This document shows positions 1 through 6,131 of a stretch of DNA of 6,449 nucleotides, one piece after another (position 1 is the stretch's first letter; every line of letters starts with the position of its first letter). Origin of the DNA: Actinomycetes bacterium (lineage in GTDB: Bacteria; Actinomycetota; Acidimicrobiia; Acidimicrobiales; Bog-793). The DNA lies in assembly GCA_021785095.1 (NCBI GenBank), contig JAJYGM010000189.1, positions 1-6,449 on the forward strand, written 5' to 3'. The notes beneath the pieces were generated by a model that worked only from the letters and a program-made list of their open reading frames with translations, searched no databases and was not told the origin of the DNA. The translations under genes and the position numbers were made by a program.

Positions 1-108
1 GAGCACTCCTACCTCATCGCCACGCCGAGGACGGCTCGCGCATGGCGTGACGTCCCCGAGCTCGAAGGCCGAACCATCCTCCGCAGCGGCCGCTGGCTGG
101 ATGCGTGA
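1..108 (+). CDS. C-terminal end of an unidentified protein (5' end outside window)
   Basis: Frame 1 is open from the left edge to a TGA at 106-108 and gives 35 residues, beginning EHSYLIATPRTARAW and ending SGRWLDA. I do not recognise the family, and the piece is too short to assign a domain. The case for a real gene is its junction with the next gene: its stop overlaps the GTG start of the acetyltransferase in the arrangement GTGA (105-108). This 4-bp overlap is typical of translationally coupled genes in one operon. The acetyltransferase has no clear Shine-Dalgarno sequence of its own, which fits coupling. Alternatively this is a chance open stretch in GC-rich DNA. Confidence 0.5.
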   Translation, partial: EHSYLIATPRTARAWRDVPELEGRTILRSGRWLDA

Positions 109-656
109 GCATCCGAGTCGACCTGCTCACCGAGGCGGCTGACGTCGACGCCCTGCGCGACCAGCTCGCTTCGGTCTACCGGTCGGCGTTCTGCGCCCCG
201 GAATACGGGGAGACAGAGGCAAACGTGCGCAACTTCGCGGTCGAGCAGCTCCCACTGCACGTCACGCGCGCCGGGTTCCGCATGGCCGTGGCGTTCAACG
301 AAGGCGATCAGGTCGTCGGGTTCGCCTACGGGTACACGGGCCACCGGGGACAATGGTGGAGCGAGTACGTCGCCGAGCGCGCTCCTGCTGACGTAGTTGC
401 CGAGTGGCTGGGGGGACACTTCGAGTTCGTCGAGCTTGCAGTGGCACAGGATGCTCAACGCCAGGGGACCGGACAGCGGCTCCACGACGTGCTTCTCTCG
501 GGCCTCCCCCATTCCCGGGCTCTCCTCACGACCTACGCACGGGACCTGCCGGCGCCGAGGCTCTATCGCCGTGCGGGCTGGGAGCTGCTCGTCGATCACC
601 TGGATGAGGACAACTCGCTCTACGGACTCCGCCTCCAGTCCGAGCAGTCCGGTTAG
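105..656 (+). CDS. GNAT-family N-acetyltransferase
   Basis: A 183-residue protein, usual length for a single GNAT domain, predicted to be cytosolic and to transfer an acetyl group from acetyl-CoA to an amine. Seen in the sequence: a central strand-turn-strand at about residues 61-79 (AVAFNEGDQVVGFAYGY), then motif A at 109-126 with the acetyl-CoA pyrophosphate loop QRQGTG (Q118-G123) following the strand VELAV, then a motif B-like segment at 150-162 (APRLYRRAGWELL), which matches the common 'LYrr.GF' ending of the fold. No signal peptide or membrane segment is seen. The acceptor substrate cannot be read from the sequence. The GTG start is chosen because of its 4-bp overlap with the upstream gene. 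The last codons (QSEQSG) lie inside a 9-bp tandem repeat that continues past the TAG stop, so the present C-terminus may be recent. The family call is firm; the substrate is unknown. Confidence 0.88.
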   Translation: MSIRVDLLTEAADVDALRDQLASVYRSAFCAPEYGETEANVRNFAVEQLPLHVTRAGFRMAVAFNEGDQVVGFAYGYTGHRGQWWSEYVAERAPADVVAEWLGGHFEFVELAVAQDAQRQGTGQRLHDVLLSGLPHSRALLTTYARDLPAPRLYRRAGWELLVDHLDEDNSLYGLRLQSEQSG

Positions 657-699
657 TCCGACCAGTCCGAGCAGTCCGAGCAGTCCGACCCAGTCCGAG
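636..699 (+). repeat. 9-bp tandem repeat, consensus CAGTCCGAG, about 7 copies
   Basis: Units start at 636, 645, 654, 663, 672, 681 and 691. The sequences are CAGTCCGAG, CAGTCCGGT, TAGTCCGAC, CAGTCCGAG, CAGTCCGAG, CAGTCCGAC and CAGTCCGAG, with one extra C at 690 before the last unit. The period is three codons. In the acetyltransferase frame the units read Gln-Ser-Glu or Gln-Ser-Asp. The third unit begins TAG rather than CAG, and that TAG is the stop codon of the acetyltransferase. The array therefore spans the 3' end of the gene and the start of the intergenic region. Confidence 0.9.
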
Positions 700-723
700 G
701 TAATTCCTGCCGGGAGGCCGTGT

Positions 724-740
724 TCACGCGAAGTTCGTGA
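724..740. promoter_or_regulatory. Small inverted repeat, possible operator
   Basis: TCACG (724-728) and CGTGA (736-740) form an inverted repeat with a 7-bp spacer, and within it CGAA (729-732) and TTCG (734-737) form a second inverted repeat around G733. The two dyads are offset by one base, so this is not a single clean palindrome. It lies about 130 bp upstream of the first importer gene, where a transcription factor site could sit. It does not match an operator I know, and short dyads are frequent in GC-rich DNA. Confidence 0.2.
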
Positions 741-855
741 GCGCGCCCAAAGACGTCCCCGATTGTTCATCAGGAGGAAGGCTCGAGGTCATTCTGCGTA
801 AAGAAAGGCTGCCTAGGTTGCGTCGCGAACGTACGACCGTGCAATGACGACCTTC

Positions 856-861
856 GGAGGT
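856..861 (+). promoter_or_regulatory. Ribosome binding site that decides the start of the solute-binding protein
   Basis: GGAGGT is a near-perfect Shine-Dalgarno sequence 10 bases before the ATG at 872. An in-frame GTG at 860 would give a protein four residues longer, but that GTG lies inside this Shine-Dalgarno sequence, so ATG 872 is the better start. A second weaker AGGAG (864-868) is only 3 bases from the ATG. Confidence 0.6.
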
Positions 862-871
862 GCAGGAGTCG

Positions 872-1999
872 ATGAGACCGAGGCGCAGCGTGACCCGCGA
901 ACCGGGTGACAAGCCGGGACGCAGGGTCCTCGGAACAAGAGCCGCAGGAGTGCGAGCCGCCCTGCCGGTGCTAGCTGGCGGCCTGGTGCTGGCAGCTTGC
1001 AGCACCGCCGCTGGGACGACGGGGACAACGGGTGGCGGCGGCGGATCAACGGTGGTGCCCTTGGTCGTCTACTCCGCCCAGGGGTACGACCACGCCGAGA
1101 CACAGGCATTCCAGAAGGCGACCGGGATCCCCGTCAGGCTCGACGACAACTCGACCGGCCCGCTCCTCACCCAGATCGAGGCGTCGAAGAACAACCCCCA
1201 CTGGGGCCTTCTCTGGGTGGACGGCTCGACCGCTTTCGCGGGCCTCGACCAGCAGGGTCTGCTTCTCAAGGGTTGGGAACCGAGCGTCCACTGGGACACC
1301 CTCGGCAAGTCGAACATCCCGTCCGACAAGAGCTACATCCCGACCGGCGTGACCCTCATGGCCGCCTTGGTCTACGACAAGACGAAGGTGCCCAACCCGC
1401 CGACTTCCTGGCAGGCACTGCTCAGCTCGCGCTGGAAGAACGCGGTCGGCATGAACGACCCATCGCAGTCGGGGCCGACCTATCCGTTCATCGCGGGCAT
1501 GATGAACTACCTGGGCGGAGCGAACGGGATCCAGGCCGGCAAGAGCTACTTCGAGAAACTGAAGACGAACGGCCTCGTCGTCAACCCGACGAACGGCCCG
1601 ACCCTGCAGGCGCTCACCTCCGGTCACATCAAGCTCGCTCTGGTTCAGAGCTCGGCTGGCATCGGTGCCGTGCTCGGCGACAAGTCGCTCGTCGTCAAGT
1701 ACCTCAACCCGGTCACAGAGCTGCCAAGTTGCATCGGCATCGACGCCAAGGCCTCTGCTCAGGTGCAGAGCGAGGCGAAGAAGTTCGTCCAGTTCGTGCT
1801 GAGCACGAAGGGACAGGCAGTGATGCAATCGGGAGATCCGACCGGCGACTCCCTCTACTACCCGGTCCTGACAGGGGTGCAGCCACTGCCGGCACTCCCG
1901 CCCCTCACGTCGGTGAAGGTGCAGGTCATCAACCCCTACACCTGGGGCTCACGTGAAGGCCAGATCAACACCTGGTTCGACTCCAACATCGTCCAGTAG
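872..1999 (+). CDS. ABC importer solute-binding lipoprotein (FbpA/PhnS/PotD-like class)
   Basis: A 375-residue extracellular binding protein, predicted to be lipid-anchored on the outer face of the membrane and to deliver its ligand to the permease encoded next. Residues 1-42 form a lipoprotein signal peptide: Arg-rich start, hydrophobic stretch (about 29-42) and lipobox LAAC with Cys43. A Gly/Thr/Ser spacer (about 45-60) follows. The mature domain opens with VVYSAQGYDHAETQAFQKATGI (from about 65), the usual first strand and helix of family 1/6 (ferric iron-type) binding proteins, and WVDGSTAFAGLDQQGLL (115-131) and MAALVYDKTKVPNPPTSW (163-180) fit the same fold. In classical FbpA a Tyr-Tyr pair that binds iron follows the 'G..KLALV' strand; here that place reads QSSAGIGAVL (259-268), with no Tyr pair. 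Iron is therefore not supported as the ligand; phosphonate, thiamine, polyamine or another anion remain possible. It is the first gene of a three-gene importer operon. Confidence 0.87.
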   Translation: MRPRRSVTREPGDKPGRRVLGTRAAGVRAALPVLAGGLVLAACSTAAGTTGTTGGGGGSTVVPLVVYSAQGYDHAETQAFQKATGIPVRLDDNSTGPLLTQIEASKNNPHWGLLWVDGSTAFAGLDQQGLLLKGWEPSVHWDTLGKSNIPSDKSYIPTGVTLMAALVYDKTKVPNPPTSWQALLSSRWKNAVGMNDPSQSGPTYPFIAGMMNYLGGANGIQAGKSYFEKLKTNGLVVNPTNGPTLQALTSGHIKLALVQSSAGIGAVLGDKSLVVKYLNPVTELPSCIGIDAKASAQVQSEAKKFVQFVLSTKGQAVMQSGDPTGDSLYYPVLTGVQPLPALPPLTSVKVQVINPYTWGSREGQINTWFDSNIVQ

Positions 2000-2037
2000 T
2001 CGCTGAGTCTCCTCCCCCCTTCCAGCGACAACACTCA

Positions 2038-3858
2038 GTGACGATCTCGGAGCGAATGAGCGGAGGCGTGGCGCTGGGCCTCGACGGCCCGGCGCCCACG
2101 CCCCGCCGCGTTCGGACCTGGGCGTCCTCAGGGCCGACGGGACGAGCCCGCCGGTACGGAACTCAGCTCTTCGACGTCTCCGCGCGCTTTGCACGGCCAG
2201 TCTTCTGGTTGGCGTTGATCGCGGTCATCCTCGCCCCTTGCGTCTGCTTCCTCGTCCTCGCCGTCTCACCCCGGCTCTTCGACCAGGGCAGCCAGTGGTT
2301 CACGCTCACGTTCCTGCGACAGGCCTTCAACGGCGGGACGGCAACCGCACTCTTCGACTCCCTCTGGGTGAGCGTGACCGCCGCGGTCCTCGGCGTGGCC
2401 ATCGGCTTCCCGATCGCCTGGCTCGTCGCACGAACCACCATGCCCGGTCGTCGTGCCGTACGCGCCGCGATGTGGCTCGTCCTCCTTCTTCCCTCCTGGC
2501 TGCCGGCACTCGGTTGGGTCCGCCTCGTCGAGATCGACGGCGTCATGTACCGCATGGGGTTGAACTGGCCGTGGGTCACCCACCTCATCCTCGGGCCGTT
2601 CGGGGTGGTGCTCCTGCTCGGCCTGCGCAGCGTGCCGTTCGCCTTTCTCGCCGTGTCTGCGGCCTTCGGAGGTCTCGGCCAGGAGTTCGAGGACGCTGCT
2701 CGGGTGCACGGCGCCGGACGGGCGCGCACGGTCTCGATGGTGGCCCGCATGCTTGCGCCGGCCATCTGGTCGGCGCTCGCGATCGGCTTCGCAGAGTCGG
2801 TGAGCGACTTCGGCGTCGCCTCCACGCTCGCCTACTCGGCGCACTTCCCGCTGCTCACCTACCAGCTCTACTCCGCCATTGGGAACTTCCCTCCCAACTT
2901 CCCCGGTGCGGCAGCCATGGGCTGGCTGCTCGTGGCTTCCGTGGCCATCCCGCTCGCACTCCAGGCGCGGGCGCTCAAGGGTCGTTCCTACGCGATGCTC
3001 TCCGGCCGGACGCGGCCGGCCACTCGAAACGAGCTCCGGCGACTCGAGCGCTTCGGTGCGTTGGGAGGTGTCGGGATCTTCTTCCTCGTGGCGCTCGGCG
3101 TCCCCGCCCTCGGTGCCGTGAGCGGCTCGCTCCTCGGCGACTACGGCTCGAGCTTCCACCTCACGCTCGTCAACTACAAGGCCGTCTTCCAGAGCTCCGA
3201 TCTCCTCGGGCCTGTCGAGCGGTCGCTCATCTACGGCGTGATCGCCGCCACGGTGACCATCGTCGGGGGGCTCATCGCGGCGAGGATGCTCACTTCGAGC
3301 CAGAGCAGGAGGACGACGAGAGCCCTCGACTTCATGCTGCTCGCTGCCGTCGCCCTCCCGAGCGTCGTGTTCGCGGCGGGGTACATCTTCGCCTACAACT
3401 TGCCGTTCATGTCGACGATCGGCATCAACCTCTACCAGACGACCACGCTCCTCGTGATCGCCTACATCGCATCGAGCCTCCCGACCAACGCCCGGGTGCT
3501 CGTGGGGCCGGTCTCCCAGGTCCAGTCGTCGCTGCACGAGGCAGCGAGGGCTCACGGAGCGGGACCCGTACGGGCCTGGGCGCAAGGTGTGCTCCCTGCG
3601 CTCTCGCGGCCGCTTGTCATGGCTTGGATCATCACGTTCTGTGCCGTGTTCCTGGAGCTGCCGATCTCGGAGCTGCTGTACGCACCCAACTCTCCGCCGG
3701 TGTCGGTGGCGATCCAGGACAACCTCGGCAACTACCACTTCGGTGTGGGCGTGGCGCAAGCGGTGTTGAGCGTCGTGCTCGCGCTCCTGGCTGTCGGGTT
3801 CGTGCTCGGCCTCTACCGGCTGGTCGCCCCGCGTGGATGGCGGAGGATAGGAGGCTGA
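2038..3858 (+). CDS. ABC importer permease, fused two-domain type (FbpB-like)
   Basis: A 606-residue inner-membrane protein that forms the whole transport channel by itself, two permease domains being joined in one chain as in FbpB-type iron permeases. About twelve hydrophobic segments can be seen, near residues 57-77, 108-130, 144-161, 183-207, 240-260, 292-310, 342-362, 396-416, 432-453, 467-485, 525-545 and 572-595. Each half has the cytoplasmic EAA loop that docks on the ATPase: EDAARVHGAG (218-227) and HEAARAHGAG (500-509). The first ~50 residues are polar and Arg-rich, probably a cytosolic tail. It starts 38 bp after the binding-protein stop, and its last codons contain the ribosome binding site of the ATPase gene. 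The start is uncertain: GTG 2038 has no Shine-Dalgarno sequence, and in-frame ATG 2056 and GTG 2068 have purine-rich stretches placed too close. The class is firm; the substrate is unknown. Confidence 0.9.
   Translation: MTISERMSGGVALGLDGPAPTPRRVRTWASSGPTGRARRYGTQLFDVSARFARPVFWLALIAVILAPCVCFLVLAVSPRLFDQGSQWFTLTFLRQAFNGGTATALFDSLWVSVTAAVLGVAIGFPIAWLVARTTMPGRRAVRAAMWLVLLLPSWLPALGWVRLVEIDGVMYRMGLNWPWVTHLILGPFGVVLLLGLRSVPFAFLAVSAAFGGLGQEFEDAARVHGAGRARTVSMVARMLAPAIWSALAIGFAESVSDFGVASTLAYSAHFPLLTYQLYSAIGNFPPNFPGAAAMGWLLVASVAIPLALQARALKGRSYAMLSGRTRPATRNELRRLERFGALGGVGIFFLVALGVPALGAVSGSLLGDYGSSFHLTLVNYKAVFQSSDLLGPVERSLIYGVIAATVTIVGGLIAARMLTSSQSRRTTRALDFMLLAAVALPSVVFAAGYIFAYNLPFMSTIGINLYQTTTLLVIAYIASSLPTNARVLVGPVSQVQSSLHEAARAHGAGPVRAWAQGVLPALSRPLVMAWIITFCAVFLELPISELLYAPNSPPVSVAIQDNLGNYHFGVGVAQAVLSVVLALLAVGFVLGLYRLVAPRGWRRIGG
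3849..3854 (+). promoter_or_regulatory. Ribosome binding site of the ABC ATPase gene
   Basis: AGGAGG lies 7 bases before the ATG at 3862, within the last codons of the permease gene. The placement ties translation of the ATPase to that of the permease and confirms ATG 3862 as the start. Confidence 0.75.
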
Positions 3859-3861
3859 GCC

Positions 3862-5055
3862 ATGGCTGATGCCCTTCGCATCGAGGCCGTCGGGAAGACC
3901 TTTAGCGGGGGCGCCGTCGCGCTCCGGGACGTATCGCTCAGGGTGGACCCGGGGACGTTTCTCGTCCTGCTCGGGCCGTCGGGGTCGGGGAAGACGACCT
4001 TGCTCCGCTCGATCGCCGGCATCGAGAGGATCACGAGCGGCCGGATCGCCATCGGCGACGACCCCGTCGCCGGGGAGGGGCTGCACGTGCCTCCGGAGCG
4101 GCGCGGGCTCTCGATGGTGTTCCAGGACTACGCGCTCTGGCCACACCTCTGCGCGGCGGAGAACGTGGCGTTCGCACTCAAGCGGAGCGGCATGGCGGCC
4201 AGACAGCGGAGGATCGAGGCGGAGAAGATGCTCGGGAGCGTCGGTCTCGGTGCGCTCGCCGCCCGCTACCCCTCCGAGCTCTCGGGAGGAGAGCAGCAAC
4301 GCGTCGCACTCGCGAGGGCACTCGTCGGGAAGGCGAGGCTCGTCCTCTGCGACGAGCCCTTGTCGAACCTCGACGCCGACTTGCGCGAGCGGATGCGCCT
4401 GCAGATCTCAGAGCTCGTGCGGGCGACAGGCTCGACGGCCGTCTACATCACACACGATCAGGCTGAGGCGTTCGCCCTTGCCGACCGAGTCGGTGTCCTC
4501 GAGAAGGGCGAGCTCGTCCAGCTGGGGTCTCCCGAAGAGGTGTACAACCACCCGGCGAGCAGTTTCGTCGCCCGCTTCACAGGAGTCGCGACCGAGCTGC
4601 CGGTGTCGATCGGCCGGCCCGCCAGGGCCGGCGCCGCCCTCGAGGTCGACCTTCTCGATCCGTCGGCAACACGGCCGGTCCTCGCCGAGGTGGGCGCGGA
4701 CTGCGAGAGGAGCCGCGGGCTGCTTCTCGTACGCCCGGCTGCCACGACGCTCTGCGCCGCCGACAGCCCCGAACGGCACATCTCAGGTGAGGTCGTCGAC
4801 GTTGCCTTCCGTGGCCGCGGCTACGAGCTGGCAGTCGCTCTGCCCGGCGCGCTCAGGGTCAGCGGAGTGCTCACGAGCGAACGAGTTCAACGCGGTGCGT
4901 TTGTGGGTCTCACGTTCGGCCCTGGTGGCTGCGTCGTCTTCGGCAGCGAGGACCCGAGCGCGCCTGCCCTTGCGCCCGACACGGGAATCTCGGCGGACCA
5001 CCTCCACCTGCCACCTCTGTCTCTCGAGCCGATGGCTCTCGCCGGCGAGCGGTGA
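3862..5055 (+). CDS. ABC importer ATP-binding protein (FbpC/PotA/UgpC-like)
   Basis: A 397-residue cytosolic ATPase that dimerises on the permease EAA loops and powers uptake. All nucleotide-binding motifs are intact: Walker A GPSGSGKTT (38-46), Q-loop VFQDY with Gln88, signature LSGGEQQ (140-146), Walker B LVLCDEP (160-166), D-loop SNLD (168-171) and the switch His198 in YITHDQ. The THDQAEAFALADR segment is typical of the MalK/PotA/FbpC branch. Residues from about 285 to 360 (LLLVRPAATTL, then GEVVDVAFRGRGYELAVAL) look like a TOBE domain, which in this branch senses substrate or regulates. A further ~35 residues form a Pro/Ala/Leu-rich tail of no evident function. It starts three bases after the permease stop and is the last importer gene. 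Length is slightly above the usual 350-380. The class is certain; the imported substrate is not. Confidence 0.94.
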   Translation: MADALRIEAVGKTFSGGAVALRDVSLRVDPGTFLVLLGPSGSGKTTLLRSIAGIERITSGRIAIGDDPVAGEGLHVPPERRGLSMVFQDYALWPHLCAAENVAFALKRSGMAARQRRIEAEKMLGSVGLGALAARYPSELSGGEQQRVALARALVGKARLVLCDEPLSNLDADLRERMRLQISELVRATGSTAVYITHDQAEAFALADRVGVLEKGELVQLGSPEEVYNHPASSFVARFTGVATELPVSIGRPARAGAALEVDLLDPSATRPVLAEVGADCERSRGLLLVRPAATTLCAADSPERHISGEVVDVAFRGRGYELAVALPGALRVSGVLTSERVQRGAFVGLTFGPGGCVVFGSEDPSAPALAPDTGISADHLHLPPLSLEPMALAGER

Positions 5056-5111
5056 CCTAGGCAGGAGCGCATTACCGCATCGCCCTCGCGGACGGCCGAA
5101 ATCCTCTACCG

Positions 5112-6086
5112 GTGAGCCGCCCCGGGGCCCTCAATGAGAGCATGGAACCTCTTGCGCACATCATCTCGAGTGCGTCTCGCCGCCCGCTACGGCGCCGTGT
5201 GGCGGCCACCGGTCTCCTGCTCGCCGTGGTAGCCGCCACGCTCACCGCCTGCAGCGGCGGTGGCAGCGCCGGACCGCCCACGTCGAGTCGGTCGACGACG
5301 AGCTCTGCGCCTCCGACGACGACAACGACAACGACAACGACCACGAGCCCGGCGTCGAGCACGACGACCACGGCTCCCGCGCCCACCTCCACTGCACCGG
5401 CGACCACCGCCCCGACCACCACGGTCGCCCCCGCCTACCCACCTTTGCCGGCGGGGCTCGGAGGGACCGAGTGGAACGTCATCCCGACATCGTCCCGGGT
5501 CGCCGCCCTCACCTTTGACGCCGGCGCCAACGCCGACGGCGTAGCGCGGATCCTCGCGACGCTCGAGCGGGACCACGTCCGGGCGACATTCTTCCTCACC
5601 GGCAACTTCGTCGAGCAGTACCCGGCCGAGGCGCGAGCCATCGTGGCAGCCGGGATGCGGGTCGGCGCCCACTCGATCTCACACCCGTACTTCACCGAGC
5701 TCACAGACTTTGAGATCCGCCAGCAGGTCCTCGGGGCCCGCGACGAGATCCGAGCCGTGACAGGGGCAGACCCGTGGCCGTGGTTCCGGTTCCCGTACTT
5801 CGACCGGGACAGCCGGACGATCGCCGTGGTGAACTCAGTCGGTTTCGTTCCGATCGGCTGGACGGTCGACACCCTCGGATGGGAGGGGACCACGGCGGGG
5901 ATCACCGTCTCCTCGATCGTGCAGCGAGTCCTCGACTACCTGCGCCCCGGAGCGATCATCGTCATGCACTGCGGGTCGAACCCCGAGGACCACACGACGC
6001 TCGACGCGGACGCCCTCCCGAGCGTCATCTCAGCCCTGCGTGCACGCGGCTACTCCTTCGTCACGATGGACGCATTGCTTGGCTGA
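5112..6086 (+). CDS. Polysaccharide deacetylase (NodB domain), secreted lipoprotein
   Basis: A 324-residue secreted enzyme, predicted to remove acetyl groups from N-acetylated sugars of peptidoglycan or surface polysaccharide. It has an Arg-rich n-region, a hydrophobic stretch (about 30-46) and lipobox LTAC with Cys47, then a Thr/Ser/Pro/Ala linker (about 48-110, including ten Thr at 69-78) that probably holds the domain off the membrane. The NodB domain covers about 128-324: motif 1 TFDAG (134-138), motif 2 H187-S-I-S-H191 for metal binding, motif 3 RFPY (226-229), motif 4 around WTVDTLGW (250-257) and motif 5 IVMHCG with His286. The usual TFDDG is TFDAG here, so one metal-ligand Asp is replaced by Ala, while the first Asp (136) is kept. 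The start may instead be ATG 5142 (10 residues shorter); neither has a good Shine-Dalgarno sequence. It lies 56 bp after the ATPase gene on the same strand with no visible terminator between, so co-transcription is possible. Confidence 0.9.
   Translation: MSRPGALNESMEPLAHIISSASRRPLRRRVAATGLLLAVVAATLTACSGGGSAGPPTSSRSTTSSAPPTTTTTTTTTTSPASSTTTTAPAPTSTAPATTAPTTTVAPAYPPLPAGLGGTEWNVIPTSSRVAALTFDAGANADGVARILATLERDHVRATFFLTGNFVEQYPAEARAIVAAGMRVGAHSISHPYFTELTDFEIRQQVLGARDEIRAVTGADPWPWFRFPYFDRDSRTIAVVNSVGFVPIGWTVDTLGWEGTTAGITVSSIVQRVLDYLRPGAIIVMHCGSNPEDHTTLDADALPSVISALRARGYSFVTMDALLG
5316..5345 (+). repeat. Poly-threonine codon tract with ACAACG hexamer repeat
   Basis: Ten consecutive Thr codons (ACG and ACA alternating for most of the run, then ACC and ACG) lie in the linker of the deacetylase. 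The alternating ACA-ACG part is a tandem hexamer, so the tract could change length by slippage in steps of two Thr without losing the frame. Such linkers are usual in anchored extracellular actinobacterial proteins and may be O-glycosylated. Confidence 0.85.
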
Positions 6087-6131
6087 ACGCTCGGGAAGGC
6101 AGGCCCTGAAGAGCCGACGGAGCTCAGAAAC

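Larger units (their letters stand above)
657..871 (+). other. Intergenic region upstream of the ABC importer operon
   Basis: About 215 bp without a convincing gene. It begins with the rest of the 9-bp repeat (to 699), then carries a small inverted repeat (724-740) and ends in the ribosome binding site of the solute-binding protein. The promoter of the importer should lie here, but I find no strong -35/-10 pair. The best weak candidate is TAGGTT at 814-819 as a -10, with a poor -35 around 791-796. No rho-independent terminator (stem plus T-run) is visible after the acetyltransferase, so read-through from upstream is possible. Confidence 0.4.

Noticed and set aside
9..770. A minus-strand open frame opposite the acetyltransferase with an LGLLGLVGL stretch
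   Set aside because: The Leu-Gly stretch is only the 9-bp repeat read on the other strand, and the rest is antisense of the GNAT gene.
808..832. TAGGTT near 814, resembling half of a DtxR/IdeR iron box
   Set aside because: Only the left half fits; the right half of the palindrome is absent, so it gives no support for iron regulation.
818..844. Imperfect inverted repeat TTGCGTCG ... CGAC(CGT)GCAA
   Set aside because: It needs a 3-base bulge and lies in GC-rich DNA where such matches are expected; no known regulator or riboswitch pattern.
2266..4299. A 677-codon open frame on the minus strand opposite the permease and ATPase genes
   Set aside because: Its product is rich in Arg, Glu, His and Pro with no recognisable domain, as expected for the antisense of GC-rich coding DNA. 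The plus-strand genes have complete, well-known motifs.
6106..6127. Possible terminator between the convergent deacetylase and ferritin-like genes (GAGC 6111-6114 with GCTC 6122-6125)
   Set aside because: A 4-bp stem with a 7-base loop and no T-run on either strand is too weak to call a terminator.
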